A stretch of 64,000 nt of DNA from Anadara kagoshimensis (GCA_021292105.1 CM037869.1:6136204-6200203), one strand, 5' to 3'; shown: positions 20,576 to 35,800, counted from the stretch's first letter. Notes: generated from the letters alone by a model not told the origin. Translations and numbers: made by a program.

Positions 20576-21406
20576 TTGAAACAAACTTTGCTCAGAAAAT
20601 CTTACAATTGAGCCTTCGGTTCAGGTGAAATAAAACAATACTGTATTTGATCGACGTGTACGATTTGCATGTTTCACCAACATTTCGTCTTTCCAATGTA
20701 TTGATGAAATATTACAAATGTCATGTAGCTGGAATGTTACGAATGTCATGTAGCTGAAATATTGCAAATGTCATGTAGCTTCCTACAAAATAATGTACTT
20801 TTGAATTTTTATAAAATAATGCATTCAAAAGCAGTAAATTACAATTTTGAATGCATTATTTGATAAAATTCAAAAGCAGCACATAACACAAATAGCAACG
20901 TGTGGTAGTCGTTTATCGCTTCGTATTATTCTTATTGAATTAGAAAGAATAAAGAAGATTTTCAAAAGACGTGACGTCGTATCAGGAAGTCTTTTTTAAA
21001 ACACATAAAAAATGAACCGTGTAAGCATATTGCACTAATATTACCAGCGACAAAATCAGATAATTGCATGTATAGTATATGTCTCGCTGATGTTACCGTT
21101 CATTGCACAACTTTAAAATCCTCGCGTACATATCCAGGTTTATTCAATTCTTTGTTTATTTTTTAAATGGCTAGATAAATACATTGAGGTTAAAATTCTA
21201 AAAATGTTTGTTAAAGATCATTAATATTGAAAAATATATCGATTTTTTAGAATACAATTTTCAAAATTTAAATCAACGTCGGTTTAGTAAGTTTAATTTA
21301 AAAGTAACTGAGAATTTCTAACATATTTCGTTCCAAACCAGTCAATTTAATGGTAAACATGTGCATTTAGTAACCGGTTACCAGGAAGTAATAGTTTAAA
21401 ACGGAA

Positions 21407-21454
21407 ATGTCAAACAACGTCCATTCTGACTTTGATCCCGGAAAGGCATTCGAG
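21407..21454 (+). CDS. First coding exon of the membrane protein gene
   Basis: The ATG at 21407 is in good context (cggaaATGt). It is followed by 16 codons rich in D, S and N, ending FDPGKAFE, and by a strong donor GAG|GTAAGA. It lies at the end of a T/A-rich, repeat-poor stretch suitable for a promoter. The short length means the call rests on the donor, the start context and the in-frame fit to the exon at 29717. Confidence 0.6.
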
Positions 21455-24400
21455 GTAAGAGTACTTTTGTTTTATTTTGGAAAAATCAATTACGTCATTT
21501 TTACCTCATTGGAATTTGTGTAAATATATACATGGGATTTACCTTTCGATATTAGAACATAACCCAGCAACGGACCCAGAAAGTTTGGGAAATGGGGGGT
21601 GGGGGTGAGGGGTGGGTGGGGGTGTTTCACGGGGATATGCTCCTCCAGAAATTTTTGAAGTGTACCATAACATTATGCAAGTGGTACACACATACATTGT
21701 ATCATGAAAAAAGGGAATGTTCAAACCCCAGACCCCTTTCTGTGGTCCTGCATTATAAAACTTAATCTGGGAATAGATTGGAACCCCATATGTATTAAAG
21801 CATCGGAATTCCATAACCAGAGATAGCATTTTAGAATTACAAAAATCCGACATTTAAATGGTGTTTGTCGAATACAACTTCTACAAAGATAATGCATCGA
21901 TTGTATTGTATTGTATTGTATTGTATTGTATTGTATTGTATTGTATTGTATTGTATTGTATTGTATTGTATTGTATTGTATTGTATTGTATTGTATTGTA
22001 TTGTATCGTGTTGTACTGTAATGTATTGTATTGTATTGTGTCGTGTTGTACTGTAATGTGTTGCGTTCTATTGTGTTGTTTTGCGTTGTGTTGCATTGTA
22101 TAATTTTGTTGTACATACATTGCATTGTATTGTTTTATGTTGTGTTGTGTTGTATTGTGTTGTTTTTCGTTGCGTTGTTCTGTATTGTATTTTATTGTAC
22201 ATACGAATGTACATTGTATTGTATTGTGTGGTGTTGTGTTGATTTGCATTGTGGTGCATTGTAATACACTATAATTGCATTGCAATATGCTGTGTCTTGT
22301 ATTATGTTGTATTGTTTTGCATTGCATTGTGATCCGTCGCGGTGCATTGCGTTGCATTGCGTTACATTGTACATAATGCGTTGTATTGTATTGTACTATG
22401 TTGTGATGTAATGCGCTGCGTTGCGTTGCGTTACATTGTACATAATGCGTTGTATTGTATTGTACTATGTTGTGATGTAATGCGCTGTGTTGCGTTGCGT
22501 TACATTGTACATAACGCGTTGTATTGTATAGTACTATGTTGTGATGTAATGCGCTGTGTTGCGTTGCGTTACATTGTACATAATGCGTTGTATTGTATAG
22601 TACTATGTTGTGATGTAATGCGTTGCATTGTTATGTATTGTGTAGTATCGATCGTCTGTTGTGTATTATTGAATTGTCTGAATTGATTTACACTTTATTA
22701 AACAGTAAACACGACACAGAGGGTCTTGTTTGTCGTACAATGGTTTAACGGGTATTTACTAAAACGTTTTACGTAATATTTAATAATTAAATCCACCGAC
22801 AACTTAAATTTCAATTAAATATGAATACAGCAATATCATTGTTATTTGAAACTTAAAATAAATTTAAATTGACTATAGATACTAAATTGAATACACGAAC
22901 CTTAGCCCCGCCCCGCCCCTCCCTCAGTAATAACAGTTACTCGATTTGGGAATACATTCATCAGTGCAAAGTTGGTAGGGAGATATTGTTTGTTTATGAA
23001 ATTTTAAATTGTTTTATTTAAAGATTTCATGTGACGTGACTGACTGATTGACTCTCGGTAATGACAGTAACTCGATTTATTAGGTTATTTCATCATACCT
23101 TTGTTAGTGCAAGTCTAGTAGATGAAATCTAGTTTATAAAACTTGAAATAAAGTCAGTTGTATTGAAGATTTCGAAGTTAATGAGTGTCGGACTCTCGGT
23201 AATGGCATTAACTCGATTTGTTTGGTTATGGGGGGGGGGGGGGGGGGGGGGAGGGGGGGTGTCGTTAGTGCACGATTAGTAGGAGACATCTAATTTATTT
23301 ATAAAAATTAAAACCCAGTCGATTGGATTGAAGATTTCGAAGTACACGACTGATGGACAGTAACTTGATTTGTTTGGTTATGGAGTATGTCATTAGTGGA
23401 TGACAAGTAGGGGAGATCTAGTTCAGATCAGAGATACAGTCCGATGTATTAAAGATTTCATAATGACCGATAAGTGGACAATTCCAAACAAACCGGTCTT
23501 TGATCGATAGAAATATTTTGGCTGTGACTCTGCTGGTACATGCATATTAACCTTAATTAAAGTTCTAATCTTATAATTATTATACCACACGCAAATGATG
23601 TTTAGGGGAAATTTAGGAATCACACTGCCCGCCTGTCCGTCTGGCTCTACGCAATATCTTGTCTGCTGCGTATCTCCCGTGTCTATCGATAGATTTTGAT
23701 CAAATTTGGAACGAATGTAAACCAACATGAGACGATGTGTCGCTTACCAAATTTAGGTGATAGGTCAAGATTCAAGGCCACAAGGTCAAATCTTAGAAAT
23801 TACAACTTGGCTCTTAGAAGTAACAACTCGGTTTATGATGGATATGTCTTAATTGCTACCCAGAACGACCTCCCTGTATACCCATGTGTCATGTGCTAAT
23901 TTCAAATTTCTAATAAAAAATAATAATAACTAGAGATTGTAACTGGGATACCAGTTACGTATGATTCCCCACCATCCATAAATTATCTGGTGAAAATACC
24001 CTAGCAGGGTTAGCGCTGGGTTGTAAAAGTCTGTCGTCAAGGAAATCGCCAGTTGTAAAATTTTGTTGCCAATTTCATTACTGTGTCGCCAAAAAGGGTA
24101 AATCTTGTGATTTTCACGTCACATGCGTTTTTAATGTTGTGTATATATTGCCTTGATGAACAATTACATTTTAAAGGCAGATGTGTATAAAGAACATTTG
24201 AACCGCGCCGACCTGGTAAACTGAAAAAAATGATACCTTGATTGTTTTTTAAAATTTCTTTGAAAGTTAAAGTAGATTTGAATTAAAGTTTTCGGTTGAG
24301 AAAAATCGTACATTGGAAGGACTTCTCGGTATAGGAAGTGACGTTTTCAATGAATTTTATTGAATAAGAAAACTCGTAGAACCCCTCTCAGGCCTCTGAT

Positions 24401-27400
24401 TTGGCGTCGCCACGTGTTACAATGAATGAACACGTATGGGAGGGTTTGCGCTGGGCATCGCTTACTGCGATTTTTTTCTTTAACTAGCGACAAAACACGG
24501 CGCTTCGCGATTTTTCTGGCCACAAGTTTTCAAAGTTCACCGGTATCTTGGTCACCAGTAATTAACAGGTGGATACACATTGAAGCCAGTGACGGATTGG
24601 CGAGTGTCACTGAATAAACACAGTAATTAACGACTGAGTTAAGATCATTGTCTTAGGTCCGAATGTAAGACCTTCTAATGATGGGCAGGTAGATCCAAGT
24701 AATATTGGAGCGTGTCGACACTGCCTGAGGATATATCCAGGTGCCCTCCCGATGTCGTCAGCCATGGACTCGGAATTATTGTAAAATCCAAAATAAATAT
24801 AATAAAAGTTACCCTTTGTGATGTTTATTTAATATTTTTTCTAAAAAGTTTATTGATTAATAATTGTGATTCAATGCGCAATACACATCATAGGAGGCCA
24901 TATGTTTGTATTTTAATTACGCGACTTATATCGGTTATTCCTATATGTTTGAGGTTCATGATCATAACGATACATCTACTCAGTCAAAATAGTAAAAGAC
25001 GGACATTTTTTATGAAGCATGCATGTTCACTCTTGTGTATAGTGTGTTGAAATAGATCGACGCTGTATATATAGTCCAATTTTAAAAGACCCCCTCTATT
25101 GAAAAAAAACGTACTTTTCAACACGTTGAGGTACATATTAGTTTAGGTGTATTATACGGAATAAATCTCATATTGTTATTTCCAGCATCTAAAAGACTCA
25201 GATCTTCATTGCTCTATAGATTATTTAGGTGTTTTTGATGCAAAAGAAATAAAGTCGATTCTCGTTAATTCGAAATCGGTTGAATCGAAATTTCGCTTAA
25301 ATCGAAATGATACAAATGGTCCCGTAAGATCGCTATGTATTTCTATGTAAATTTGTTAGTTAATTCGATATGCCGAATTTGAAGCAAACTTTCAGTCCAA
25401 ATTACGAAATATTACGAAAATTCCCATGTTTAAATCGAAGTGAACTTTCAGTCCAAATTACGAAAATTCCAATTTTTTAAATTGAATAAAAAAGACACAA
25501 AAAACTTAAACTTGAACAATACCTGAAATAATTGTCCATCTCTTATTTGAAAAGTGTTAATAGTAACAGAGTGGCGGCTTACTCGGAAGATTCATTTCCG
25601 ACTATAACTACAAATTTTTGTACTCGACATACCGGTCATTAGGAAAATGTCAGTCAGTAAAAGGAGACATTTCAATGGTGTAAACTTAAAAAAGTGGGCA
25701 GTCTTCTACTTCCACAGTCAGTGATTAACAGAAAACCCCCAAGCCATTTGATCTATCAAGGCAAATTGTATACACCATTCATCTCATTGTGTAAGGTTTT
25801 ACGTACAGGCGTGTGACGTGACAAGCTGTGGTTTTAAAAATCGCCAAGTTTTTAACGGTCACTAATCGGATTAACTCATAGGTGAAAGCATTGGCTTTGT
25901 ATAATTAAGGTGTCGTAACCAGCTTATGTCCATTCAGAATTGGTTTCCCCCGGTATTTAACTACGTATTGAGTTACACCCACCCCCACCTTCAAGATAAC
26001 GAAAATGAACGCGTCTTGATTATCTACACAGACAACAGATTATTGGTAGCAAATTTCATCTAAATCCATCAAGCCGTTACCGAGATATGCTGCAGCATAT
26101 GGTCTTGAGAAGAATAATAATAAGAATAATAAAAATAATAATAATAAGAAGAAGAAACAGAACGAAAACAATATGATTCCCCACCTTCGGTGGTGGGGAA
26201 TCATAATAATACCATTCAAATGTAGCACATGACACATGTATGCAAATTACTGAGTTTTTGTATTTGTTGTTGCGTTTCGACAGGCCATATAGCAACTCAT
26301 AGGCAACTATTATGTACATTGTCGTACTTCACCTGTGTAACGATCTACAGCTCAGTGTCTTACGATCGGTACATAGAAATATAGAGCAGGTGTACAGTTT
26401 TTGTTTCGTTAAAAAGAAACCAAAAACGATACAAAAAATGACCACATCTATTTGAGTTCGTCATTAAATTCCGGTTATTTCAGTATTTTTTGTAAAATTT
26501 TAGGACGTCGGGAAATTACTTCTATTTTAAGTTAAAAATATAGCAGTTATTTCGGCACTATCTCTTAATATTCTTGTTTAATTTTTGAAAAATGTGGCGA
26601 AAGACCTTTAGTTATAGGCTGTTTTTTCACGCTAATTTGATTTTTTTCAAAAATGACCACATCTAAAGTGTTAGAGCACACTTTGATAAAGGTAAAAACA
26701 TAAAATCAAATGTTGGTTTTGACGGCAAATTACTTCCAATTTTATTTAAAAATAGCGGAATTTGTGAATATCTAGTGAAGAAATATCCAATATGGCCGAC
26801 ACCGCACCAAATATAAAAGTTTTATTTTCCCCACTAATATTCCGGTACAAGTTACACCGACTTCCCCGTAAGTAAAAAACGGTAAAAAATTATAATAATA
26901 ATAACCAAACAAAATGTGATATACTTCTCGACCTTTGAATATACTATTAAAAGTTTTTAAAAATTAAAGACAGATTTGTCAGTCAGCTTCATAAATGTTC
27001 TGGATTTTTTTTCAAATAAATATAACGAGAAAAGTGAGGAGAATGAAAATGAAATAATCTCTTAAGACAATAAAAATAATTATAAATTATTAATTTAGTC
27101 AAATAAGAAAAAAGTATATATTTTAATAATTTTAAAATTTCAAAATTAATTTCATTAGGCCAGTAAGTTGGTTCATCAGTAGTATATCCATCCAAATTAA
27201 TCTTATTAATTTGTTGGATTTATCTTATTAATTTGGTCAAATATATCTTTTCAAAATTACAGAAATAACATTTACCGGGTATCATAGAGACTTCATATCT
27301 AATGATTTATACACACACGTGTCAATCATTTTTTGCAAATTGGACGGTAAGTTCTTTTGATTACAGGTGATAAAGGTCTACTAATAAACAGGATGTTTAT

Positions 27401-29788
27401 TGATAATCTTTTAATAACTGGTATGTGAGATCCCACTTTTAGCAATATTAATTTATTGTGAATTTATAGTAATCAGAAACTACCTATTGAAGTTTGCCGT
27501 GGGAAGATTATACCAGAAAACCAAGACATCTTGGATTATGTGAACTTTGTAAAAGTGATTTTATACATATTATTTGTTTTTTTTTGCAATATGAGAAATT
27601 TTCTGATGCAAAAATGTATTCTATTGATATAAATAATACATTCTTTTTTTTCTAATAATGGGCCAAAATATTCAAAATTGTATTTATTTATTTATTTATT
27701 TATTTATTTATATTGAATTTACCAATTAAATATTTGTTTAATGAATTTGATAAGATAGTTAAACATTAGCATTGGGATGGATGGGTGCAGTGTATCATGA
27801 ATAATCACACTTATTAAAATGTGTATTAGCATTTTTACTTATATTTGTATTGCGCAAACATATAGTATTTTTATGCAATTTGATTCATGACTGGATCAAG
27901 TTACTGTTTTTGTGTAAATTAAAAGGATAAACGTTTAATATATATCCCATTGTTTTTTGCCTAACAAACAGTATATCTTCTTCTTCTAAATAACCATATA
28001 CTTTTTCTTTCTCTCGACTTGTATATTTTCCTCTTCATGTAAACATTTAAATTAATATACTGTTTTGCTTGGAATATCTCTTAGAATCATGTTTACCGCC
28101 ATCAGTCCATTTTAATCTCATAATGACCATGTCACGTTGTCCGTTACCCAGTGGTCAGTTATCGATAGCTCTTGGTAACGAGGTTTGTGAAATTTACCTG
28201 GAAGAGTTATTCCGCCTAATCATTATACAATATTTTTGCAGTCGTCACTCTCTTTGTATCAACAATTTTGTTAATGATGAGATTTGTTGTTAAAACAGAT
28301 TTCTATTGGAAAAAGAAAAATGCAATTTATTGAATTTTAATTATACACCACACCTAGAATACAGGACTGTCAAAGGTTTAACACTGAGCCGAGAAAAAGG
28401 AGCTGAAGTACGGGTCCCGAGGCTGTCTAGATGAGATGTCGAGATGAGATACTGATTCCGATCTCCTTCGTTAGTCTAGTGTTAAACTTTCGACATGTCT
28501 GTACTGTATCTGTCGGTGTTTTATATGAAGGGTACCTGAAATTAATACAATACAGACCTGTCGTAAGTTTAACATCACACTAACGAATACGTTCTGAATC
28601 AGCAACCCATTCCGGCCCTTCGTTAGCTATATTTCGACAACTGTTATCTATCTCTCGACAGCATTTCGACCGCTAGCTATCCATATCTTGACCACATGGC
28701 CGAGCTTCGACTTCTTTTTTGTTACCTCAATGCTAAACTTTCAACAGGTCTGTACTGTGCTACTTTTAATGTGAGCTAAGTCGTTTTGAAATTTTTGAAG
28801 AACAAGCTATTTCACAAGTAAGATATTAGTTAATATTATATTATTATTTTATTTTTTCGCTAAAATAATTTTCAATATACAGTGTCGTATACCATTTAAA
28901 AATATATTGTCATATTACGCATTTTTGAATTTTTTGAATGAAGTTTTTAAAACTTTATAATATGACAACATATTTCATTTAGAAAATGCAAAAATTTATA
29001 ACATGACAATATCATAAATACATTTAAAATATGGTATATGAAGTCATTTTTAAATGTTTTAATGGTGAATTTAAAAAAGGGTATATAAGAACGATTTTTA
29101 ATATGTGACAATTACTCTCGCCACAACAAGGAAGTCTTAATATTTGCTTTCGTATATAATAGACAAAGTTTTCGAAGCTAAAATATTATTTTAACTGTAA
29201 TAAAAAGCTAACAAAGTCCTTAACTTCCCAATTTATTACTTCACATAAATTTAGCATATTTTGAAATATTAACAATTTTGTTATTATTCAAGATATTCAG
29301 AAATTTAAGATGTCATTTTGAACAAGCTTATAACACTTGTATTTAGTATTGTTAAAACTGTGTATTTGTTGATTCAAAAAAGGATTACCAAGGATTAACT
29401 GAATTTAAGTTAAGAAAAATCTTAGTTAAGGAATGATTGTAAAACCCGGGACCAGGCGATTTGTGTGAAAAAAAATCATGCACCTGTCATGTGCTACTTT
29501 TGAATTTTTATGAAATAATATAATTCAAAAGTAGCACATGACAATTATTGTCATGTGCTACTTTTGAATTATATCATTTCATAAAAGTTCAAAAGTAGCA
29601 CATGACACACCAGTAACAGTGTAAGACTGAGATATTTCAAACTAGGACGACACATTTTCATTGAATAGGTTCTGTATTTGTACTGACAAACCTTACTGAG
29701 GACATTTAATTTTCAGTTTCTGGAAGACGAAGATTCAGAAACAGAAGTAAAAGTAGTAAAACCGAAAACTGAACCAGTATCGCCTGTA

Positions 29789-29834
<46 letters not shown>

Positions 29835-32800
29835 TCTTTCTCTCTCTCTCTCTCTCATATATCCAAGACGATAAATGGTCTGAATAATAGTCTTGATCTG
29901 CAAACTTGGCTGAAAACGTGTAGATAACCATCTATTTGTAAATCCTTATGGGGGATTGTATTTAGAGAGTTCTTGTTTATAAGCAGTCCATTAGAGTGGT
30001 GTGAAGTAATGAACATTTACGCCACATTCAAAATTTTTTAATTAAATCTAGGCGGTAAGTTCATGGATGGTAGAGGAAACTGGAGTACCCGGAGAACATC
30101 ACCGACCTTTGGCAATCGACATGTCAAATTTCTCACACTTGAATCTGTGGGGTTTGAGCTTAGTAAGTGGGAGGGTCCGTTATCCATAAGACTGACGATT
30201 CAGACCACTTGACCACCGAGTGTCCGGTATTCAAGAAGATAGATTGTTTAATTTTTGTTAGAAAGCGATTTAAAAATCATTTATTAGTTAACGCTTTAGC
30301 AGTTGCTAGTATAAAAACAAATGGCTTATAAACAAGGCCAGTCTAGATTCTTAGACTTATATTGTGAAAAAATATGTAATATGGGTGTCCTATATCTTTT
30401 GTCGTTTTGTGGGACTTCGGGTTCATCTCATTCCCAGTCTGTTTCTATCCCGGCAGGCATCTTTGTGGCCTCCATGTTTCGAGGCCAACTCCCGGAGGGG
30501 TGATTTTGTAATGTTGATTTCTCTGTGAGTTCTAAAATAAAATTAACAATCTAAAAAAATATTTGTTCTTTATTTCTGGAGTTCAGTTCACAAAGTGACC
30601 AATATCTGAAATTCTAGCCAATGCTCACTTTTGTCACGTGACTGAATCCAGTACAACAATATCTTAATTTGACCAATTAAATTTTAAGATTAATTAATTT
30701 TGATCACGCCTTTGCTCACATGGTCAGGTAAAAGGTCACGCCCTCTACCACTTGACCAATGCAAAACATGACACTTGAGTTTAGCCAATAACTAAGAAGT
30801 TAATTAAACATTTTTATCTGAAACTTTTTGAGTTAAAAACGGATGCTTTATTTCTATAAAAACATTGACCATGTTTTTCACAGTACAAATCCCTACTGGA
30901 ATGCGTTAATTCCGTATTTCCGAATTAAGACGGAAACTACACAAACGATGCCAACAAGACGATTGCGTTTAGGCTGATTTCCTAATTTGTAACATATGAC
31001 ATTTCTTTGTTTCCAGTATTTGAGAACTTTATTTAAAAACTATTTTATTTACAATTACCTATGGATTAACTTTTATTAACAAACTATACTTTTCACCAAT
31101 TTATTTATTTATCTCCTGTTCTTTCCATCTTTCTGTCTTCATTTATTCTTGTTTTTACTTATTAATCAATTAATTAGCATTTTATTTTGAATTATTTATC
31201 TTTTAATTATTCAATCAAAAACACCCCATTTTACATCATAACACTTATATCGAAGCAGTCAGTTCATGGATGGTGGAGGAAACTAGAGTGACAGAAGAAA
31301 CTTGTGCAAGCCTTTCAGGATCAGTTAAAAGTAGGATTAGAACCTAGGCTGTGAAAAGTACAGTTACCTGTAAGCGCACACTTTAGTTATGGAGTCACAA
31401 TCATATATTTATAATACTTTCTGGTCGCCTACAATGAACTCTGATTAGAAAACTTGCTTAATTGATCATTGTATACATGTTGTAGAATTTGATTGACTTC
31501 AGAACACGGATAATCCCGAATAAAAATAAGTATTCTTCCTATGAAAACATTACAGAGATCACACCGTCAGCTATATCAACAGTAAGTACTATTAAAATTA
31601 TAGTAGTACCATGACTATTTTATATGTTCTCTGTATTGTATATGTGCAATTAGGCGAAATAAAGACTTTTTTATTTTCATTGACCTGTCGAAAGTTTAAC
31701 ACTAAACTATTGAGTGATCGGATTTTTCAGTGGCGGATTTAAGGGATTTTATGCAACCCCCGCAACCTCCCCCTTTGAAAAAGTTAAAAAGAGAGATCTA
31801 TTGACTGATGTGACCCCCATATGTTAATATAACAACCCATTTCTGTATATGCGTAGACCACTCGTCTCTGGAAGCATCGATATAATTCTCAACCCCCCCT
31901 CCCCTTTCAAAAAATCCTGGATCCGCCCCTGTTATTGATGGCTAGTGGACGAAAGGCTGGCGGGAGAGTTAAGTTCATTATACTCAAGTCATGTGCTGAT
32001 TTTGAATTTTTATTAAAACAATGCATTCAAAATCAGCACATGACACTTACAATCACTTACTAGAAATCGTTTGAGTCAACGTGTGGATAGACGCGCTATA
32101 TCCTTTTGAGATATTGTAGCAGTTGCTTTAAAACTAAAACTATCAATAAAATTAACAATACATTACCTACCGTCAATACAATATTATAAATAAAATGTAA
32201 AAGAAATAAAGTAATTTGCAATTTGCTTTATGAATATTCAAAGTAGAATGTACCGTCTATAATGAAAGGCAATTTTTTACACTTTAAAACTCCACACTGA
32301 CAATGGCATGAATTGAGAGTGACTTTAAAAAAGACCATAATATATGTGCGTTCATTGTATCATAATTTCAAAATTTTAGACACATCCTTAATTACCGATA
32401 GATGGACAGGAGTCGCTTGCCATGCCGTAGCACACAGTCTCACCCCTGGTAGAAATTTACGTGATTAACTTTATTTTCCCGTTTTCAAAATTTTTACTTT
32501 TAGGATTGTAATTTGGACAGGGCCGGCATGTTTGTTTCTGACGATTAAGTAGAAATTAAAACTATCGAATCTAATTTAGAAACATATTTGTATTATTAAA
32601 CTAAGAGAAAACTATATTTAGAGAAATTAGAACATATAATGTTGTAATAGATAAAAGCGAGGCATTTTGTGTTGTGTGTTTATTATTTGATAATTTTTGT
32701 AGTTTGGGTACAATCCTTTGAGTAGTTGGGATAAGGCAAGTCAATTTTACAATTTATATGCATGCTATCTTCATACACAACGATTATATGTATTTACTAT

Positions 32801-35800
32801 TGCTGCATAGCTTATTCCTGTATCCATGTACAATAATGCATGCACACAAAAACTATGTCAGTTGAACAATGTTATATATGCACCTTTTATACCCAGGCAA
32901 TGCATCAATCTACGGCTTGTACTTTTCAGCAAAGATATTTTTCAGATTTTCACTTCCTTTTTTTCTTTTGTGCCATTAAAAAATAATAATAAAATGGTCA
33001 AAAATGGGAAATAATACAATATTGGATTCACTATTTAAAACTTTGATAAATATCTTTGACAAAAGAGAAGTTTGATCAAAGTAGTTAAAGTTTTCAGCCA
33101 AAGTACTTATAATGTCACATTTCAGTATAAGTCTTTCGAAATTATAATTTTCTTTATATTGTTTTTGTCGTACCATAGTTCCTTCACTATGGTCGCTAGT
33201 TTGCTAGTTTAGTATGCTTTCCCTCGAGCCAAGCTTTGAACAGAGACCAACATTCTTATCTCTTTTGTGAAATACAGAGCTAGAAAGTAGAGACTATTTC
33301 GGAGCCTGCCTGCTAGCGAATTGTCATTTGGTAAAATCACATAAACTTTGATTAAAGTTTTAAGAAAAATGAGATGGTATTGTACACCATCATTATGTTC
33401 ATATTTTGGTGATCCAAGATACCTTTCAAAGCGAATTTGATCAACGTTCTTAACAATGTTTTTGATATTGTAAACCTATACTTACTATGAAACAATTGAT
33501 CAAAATCTTTGATCAAAGTTACTTTTTAGGTTATTTAAACCATCAAAATCTTTAATAACAAAGAATGATTCCCAAAACACCGAGCTATCTGCCTATAGGA
33601 ATATATACGCAAGAAACTACTATACTTCCACAAATTCAGTGCACATGGAAAATGCAAGAATAAAGTTGTATTTTCCAACAAACTCACAAAAAGGTTGTCA
33701 AAACTTAATACAAAATATACTGACCTAATAGGGGAAAATATTTTTCATTCATGAAAAAGTGAACTTAATTCTGTACATAGAGCAAATTTTGAACTTTTTA
33801 ACAAAACAACAAATATGACTATGTCAAAATTATCCCTTCTGTACATTCTTACTTGGAACATTGGAGCATTTTTCTAGTCACATAGTGTTGCTAAGAGTTC
33901 ATGGTAAAGACCAGTTTAAAGTTTTGTCAATAGCAGTCTTAACGCAAAGCTTTTAGCCCTTAGTGCTGTGGACTTCACTGATATAACCTTTGTTACAAGA
34001 TGCTAAGTCAAGTCAATGTATAATATTCATCATCTAGTAATCGCCTAGTTCTTTTATTCACTAAAAAACCACCGGAGGTGGTACAAGAGGTACAATAATT
34101 ATATTTACAGTATCTACATGCATGTCAAGTTTAAGAATACAAAAAATATATATTACAATTATAAACAAATATTTTGGTTATAAGTAATAATATAATAATG
34201 ACACAGAAAGTAATTAGTAATTAAAGTACTGTATAATATAATATCTAGTATGCCTTCAGACCTTCCCTAATAAACTTGCATAAGTCAGACAATATTTGAT
34301 AATTTTTACTTTTAAACAAATATTGCATTTTTATAATATTTGGGTTTAAATGAAATTTCTGTGGGATGTACATGTTTCTTATTTTATTAAAATATCTACA
34401 CTCAAATAAAAAATGAAATTCATCTCCAATATTGTTATAACAGAATTGACATTTTCTTTCACTCCTTTCTACCTTATACTATCTCCCTTTCTCAATAGGT
34501 AACCTATGGTTACAAGTTCTAAATTTAGCCATAATAATTCTTAAATATTCTGGTAATATACTTAAATAATCTTCAAAACCAAATTCTGTTTTAATAATTC
34601 TATATGTAAGAGCTTTACTCGACACTTCTATTTGAGAATACCATTGCTGTATATATTGATCTTTTAACTTTTGTTCTACAGTTTTGATTAACCAATCAGT
34701 ATTAATGTTATGACCTTGACATTGCCAAATGTTACATAAACCTAAAGAATTTAGAATATTTTGTATCTTGATGATCCATGGAAAACATTTATTTTCGCTC
34801 ATAGTGTATAACAATTTGTAAAAAATACCTGAAAGTTTATTCTCATCAGACTGTATTAATCCTATCCAAAAAGAAATCATTCTCTTGTATATATGTATAG
34901 ATAAAGGGTATCAACCAAGTTCTCCGTAAACCATGTAGTTTGGAGTAGACTTTTTTAATTTTAATATCTTCTTACAAAATTTCAAATGAATTGTTTCAAA
35001 TAATCCAATATTTTCAAAACCCCATATTTCACAGTCATACGTCAATATAGGTACAATCATTTGATCAAACATTTTTAATTGACATTCCACCGATAAATAG
35101 AAATTACTGACCTTTTTATATATGCAAAATAAAGCTTTTGATACTTGTTCTAACAAACGTTTTCTTGTTTTAAAAAAAGACCCAGTATAACTAAATAAAA
35201 TTCTAAGATAACAATATTGATCAGTACTTTCAAGAATAGCTTCAGAAAATCTTATTTTTGGCAGCTACTTCAATTTTCGCTTACTAAATACCATAACCTT
35301 AGATTTACTTATATTGACACTCAACTTCCAGTAATCAGAATAAAACTTAAAACTATCTATAGCATTCTGCAAAGATTCTATATTTTCAGACATAATAACC
35401 AGTCGTCGGCATAAAGAAGAATAAAAAGTGTTTGAAATATCACAAGTTTATCATATAATATTTGTGTAATTAGCTCAATTCCTAGTACATTCTGACTGAT
35501 GAAAAATTCTTCCAAATCGTTAAGGAAAATAGAAAATAAAAGGGTGACAAATTTCCCCCTTGTCTTACTCCAATATTGCACAAAAAATAATCAGACTTCT
35601 CTTTACCATTAACCACACAAGACTTAATTGACTGATACATATTATATATTATTCTAAAACCTTTACCATTAATTTTATACTTGTTGAGTTAAAACCATAG
35701 ACCGTGTCTCCATACAGTATCTAAGGCCTTTTGAAAATCTACGAATACACAAATAGCTTCTTATTGAAAGAAAATAACAGTTCTATGATACAATGTAATA

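Larger units (their letters stand above)
18050..21406. promoter_or_regulatory. Shared upstream region of two head-to-head genes
   Basis: The minus-strand gene starts at 18027 (with at least one unseen 5' exon upstream) and the plus-strand gene at 21407. The interval holds a C run (19213), AT-rich microsatellites (19530-19700), an ACG/AAC simple repeat (19930-20570), three ~30-bp repeats (20705-20785) and a hairpin pair (20800-20880). No TATA or CpG-rich promoter stands out, so positions of transcription starts are not assigned. Confidence 0.35.
22690..29480. other. Large intron, no exon confidently seen
   Basis: This is the first intron of the membrane protein gene. It contains three related blocks near 23030, 23190 and 23340 (each ACTGACTGATTG/GACTCTCGGTAATG-like followed by AACTCGATTTGTTTGG), an interspersed repeat piece at 23585-23900, AT-rich microsatellites at 26105-26160 and 27680-27712, a repeat copy at 27240-27500, and two inverted-repeat elements at 28355-28755. 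Confidence 0.5.

Noticed and set aside
21721-22686. Several long ORFs on both strands with YCIVL or NTIQY repeats
   Set aside because: Produced by the stop-free ATTGT pentanucleotide satellite.
28069-28293. 74-codon plus-strand ORF in the first intron of the membrane protein gene
   Set aside because: No acceptor/donor pair in a compatible phase and no domain-like pattern.
30321-30503. 60-codon plus-strand ORF ending RGQLPEG
   Set aside because: No splice-compatible borders; it could be the end of an old LINE, but no supporting RT sequence is nearby.
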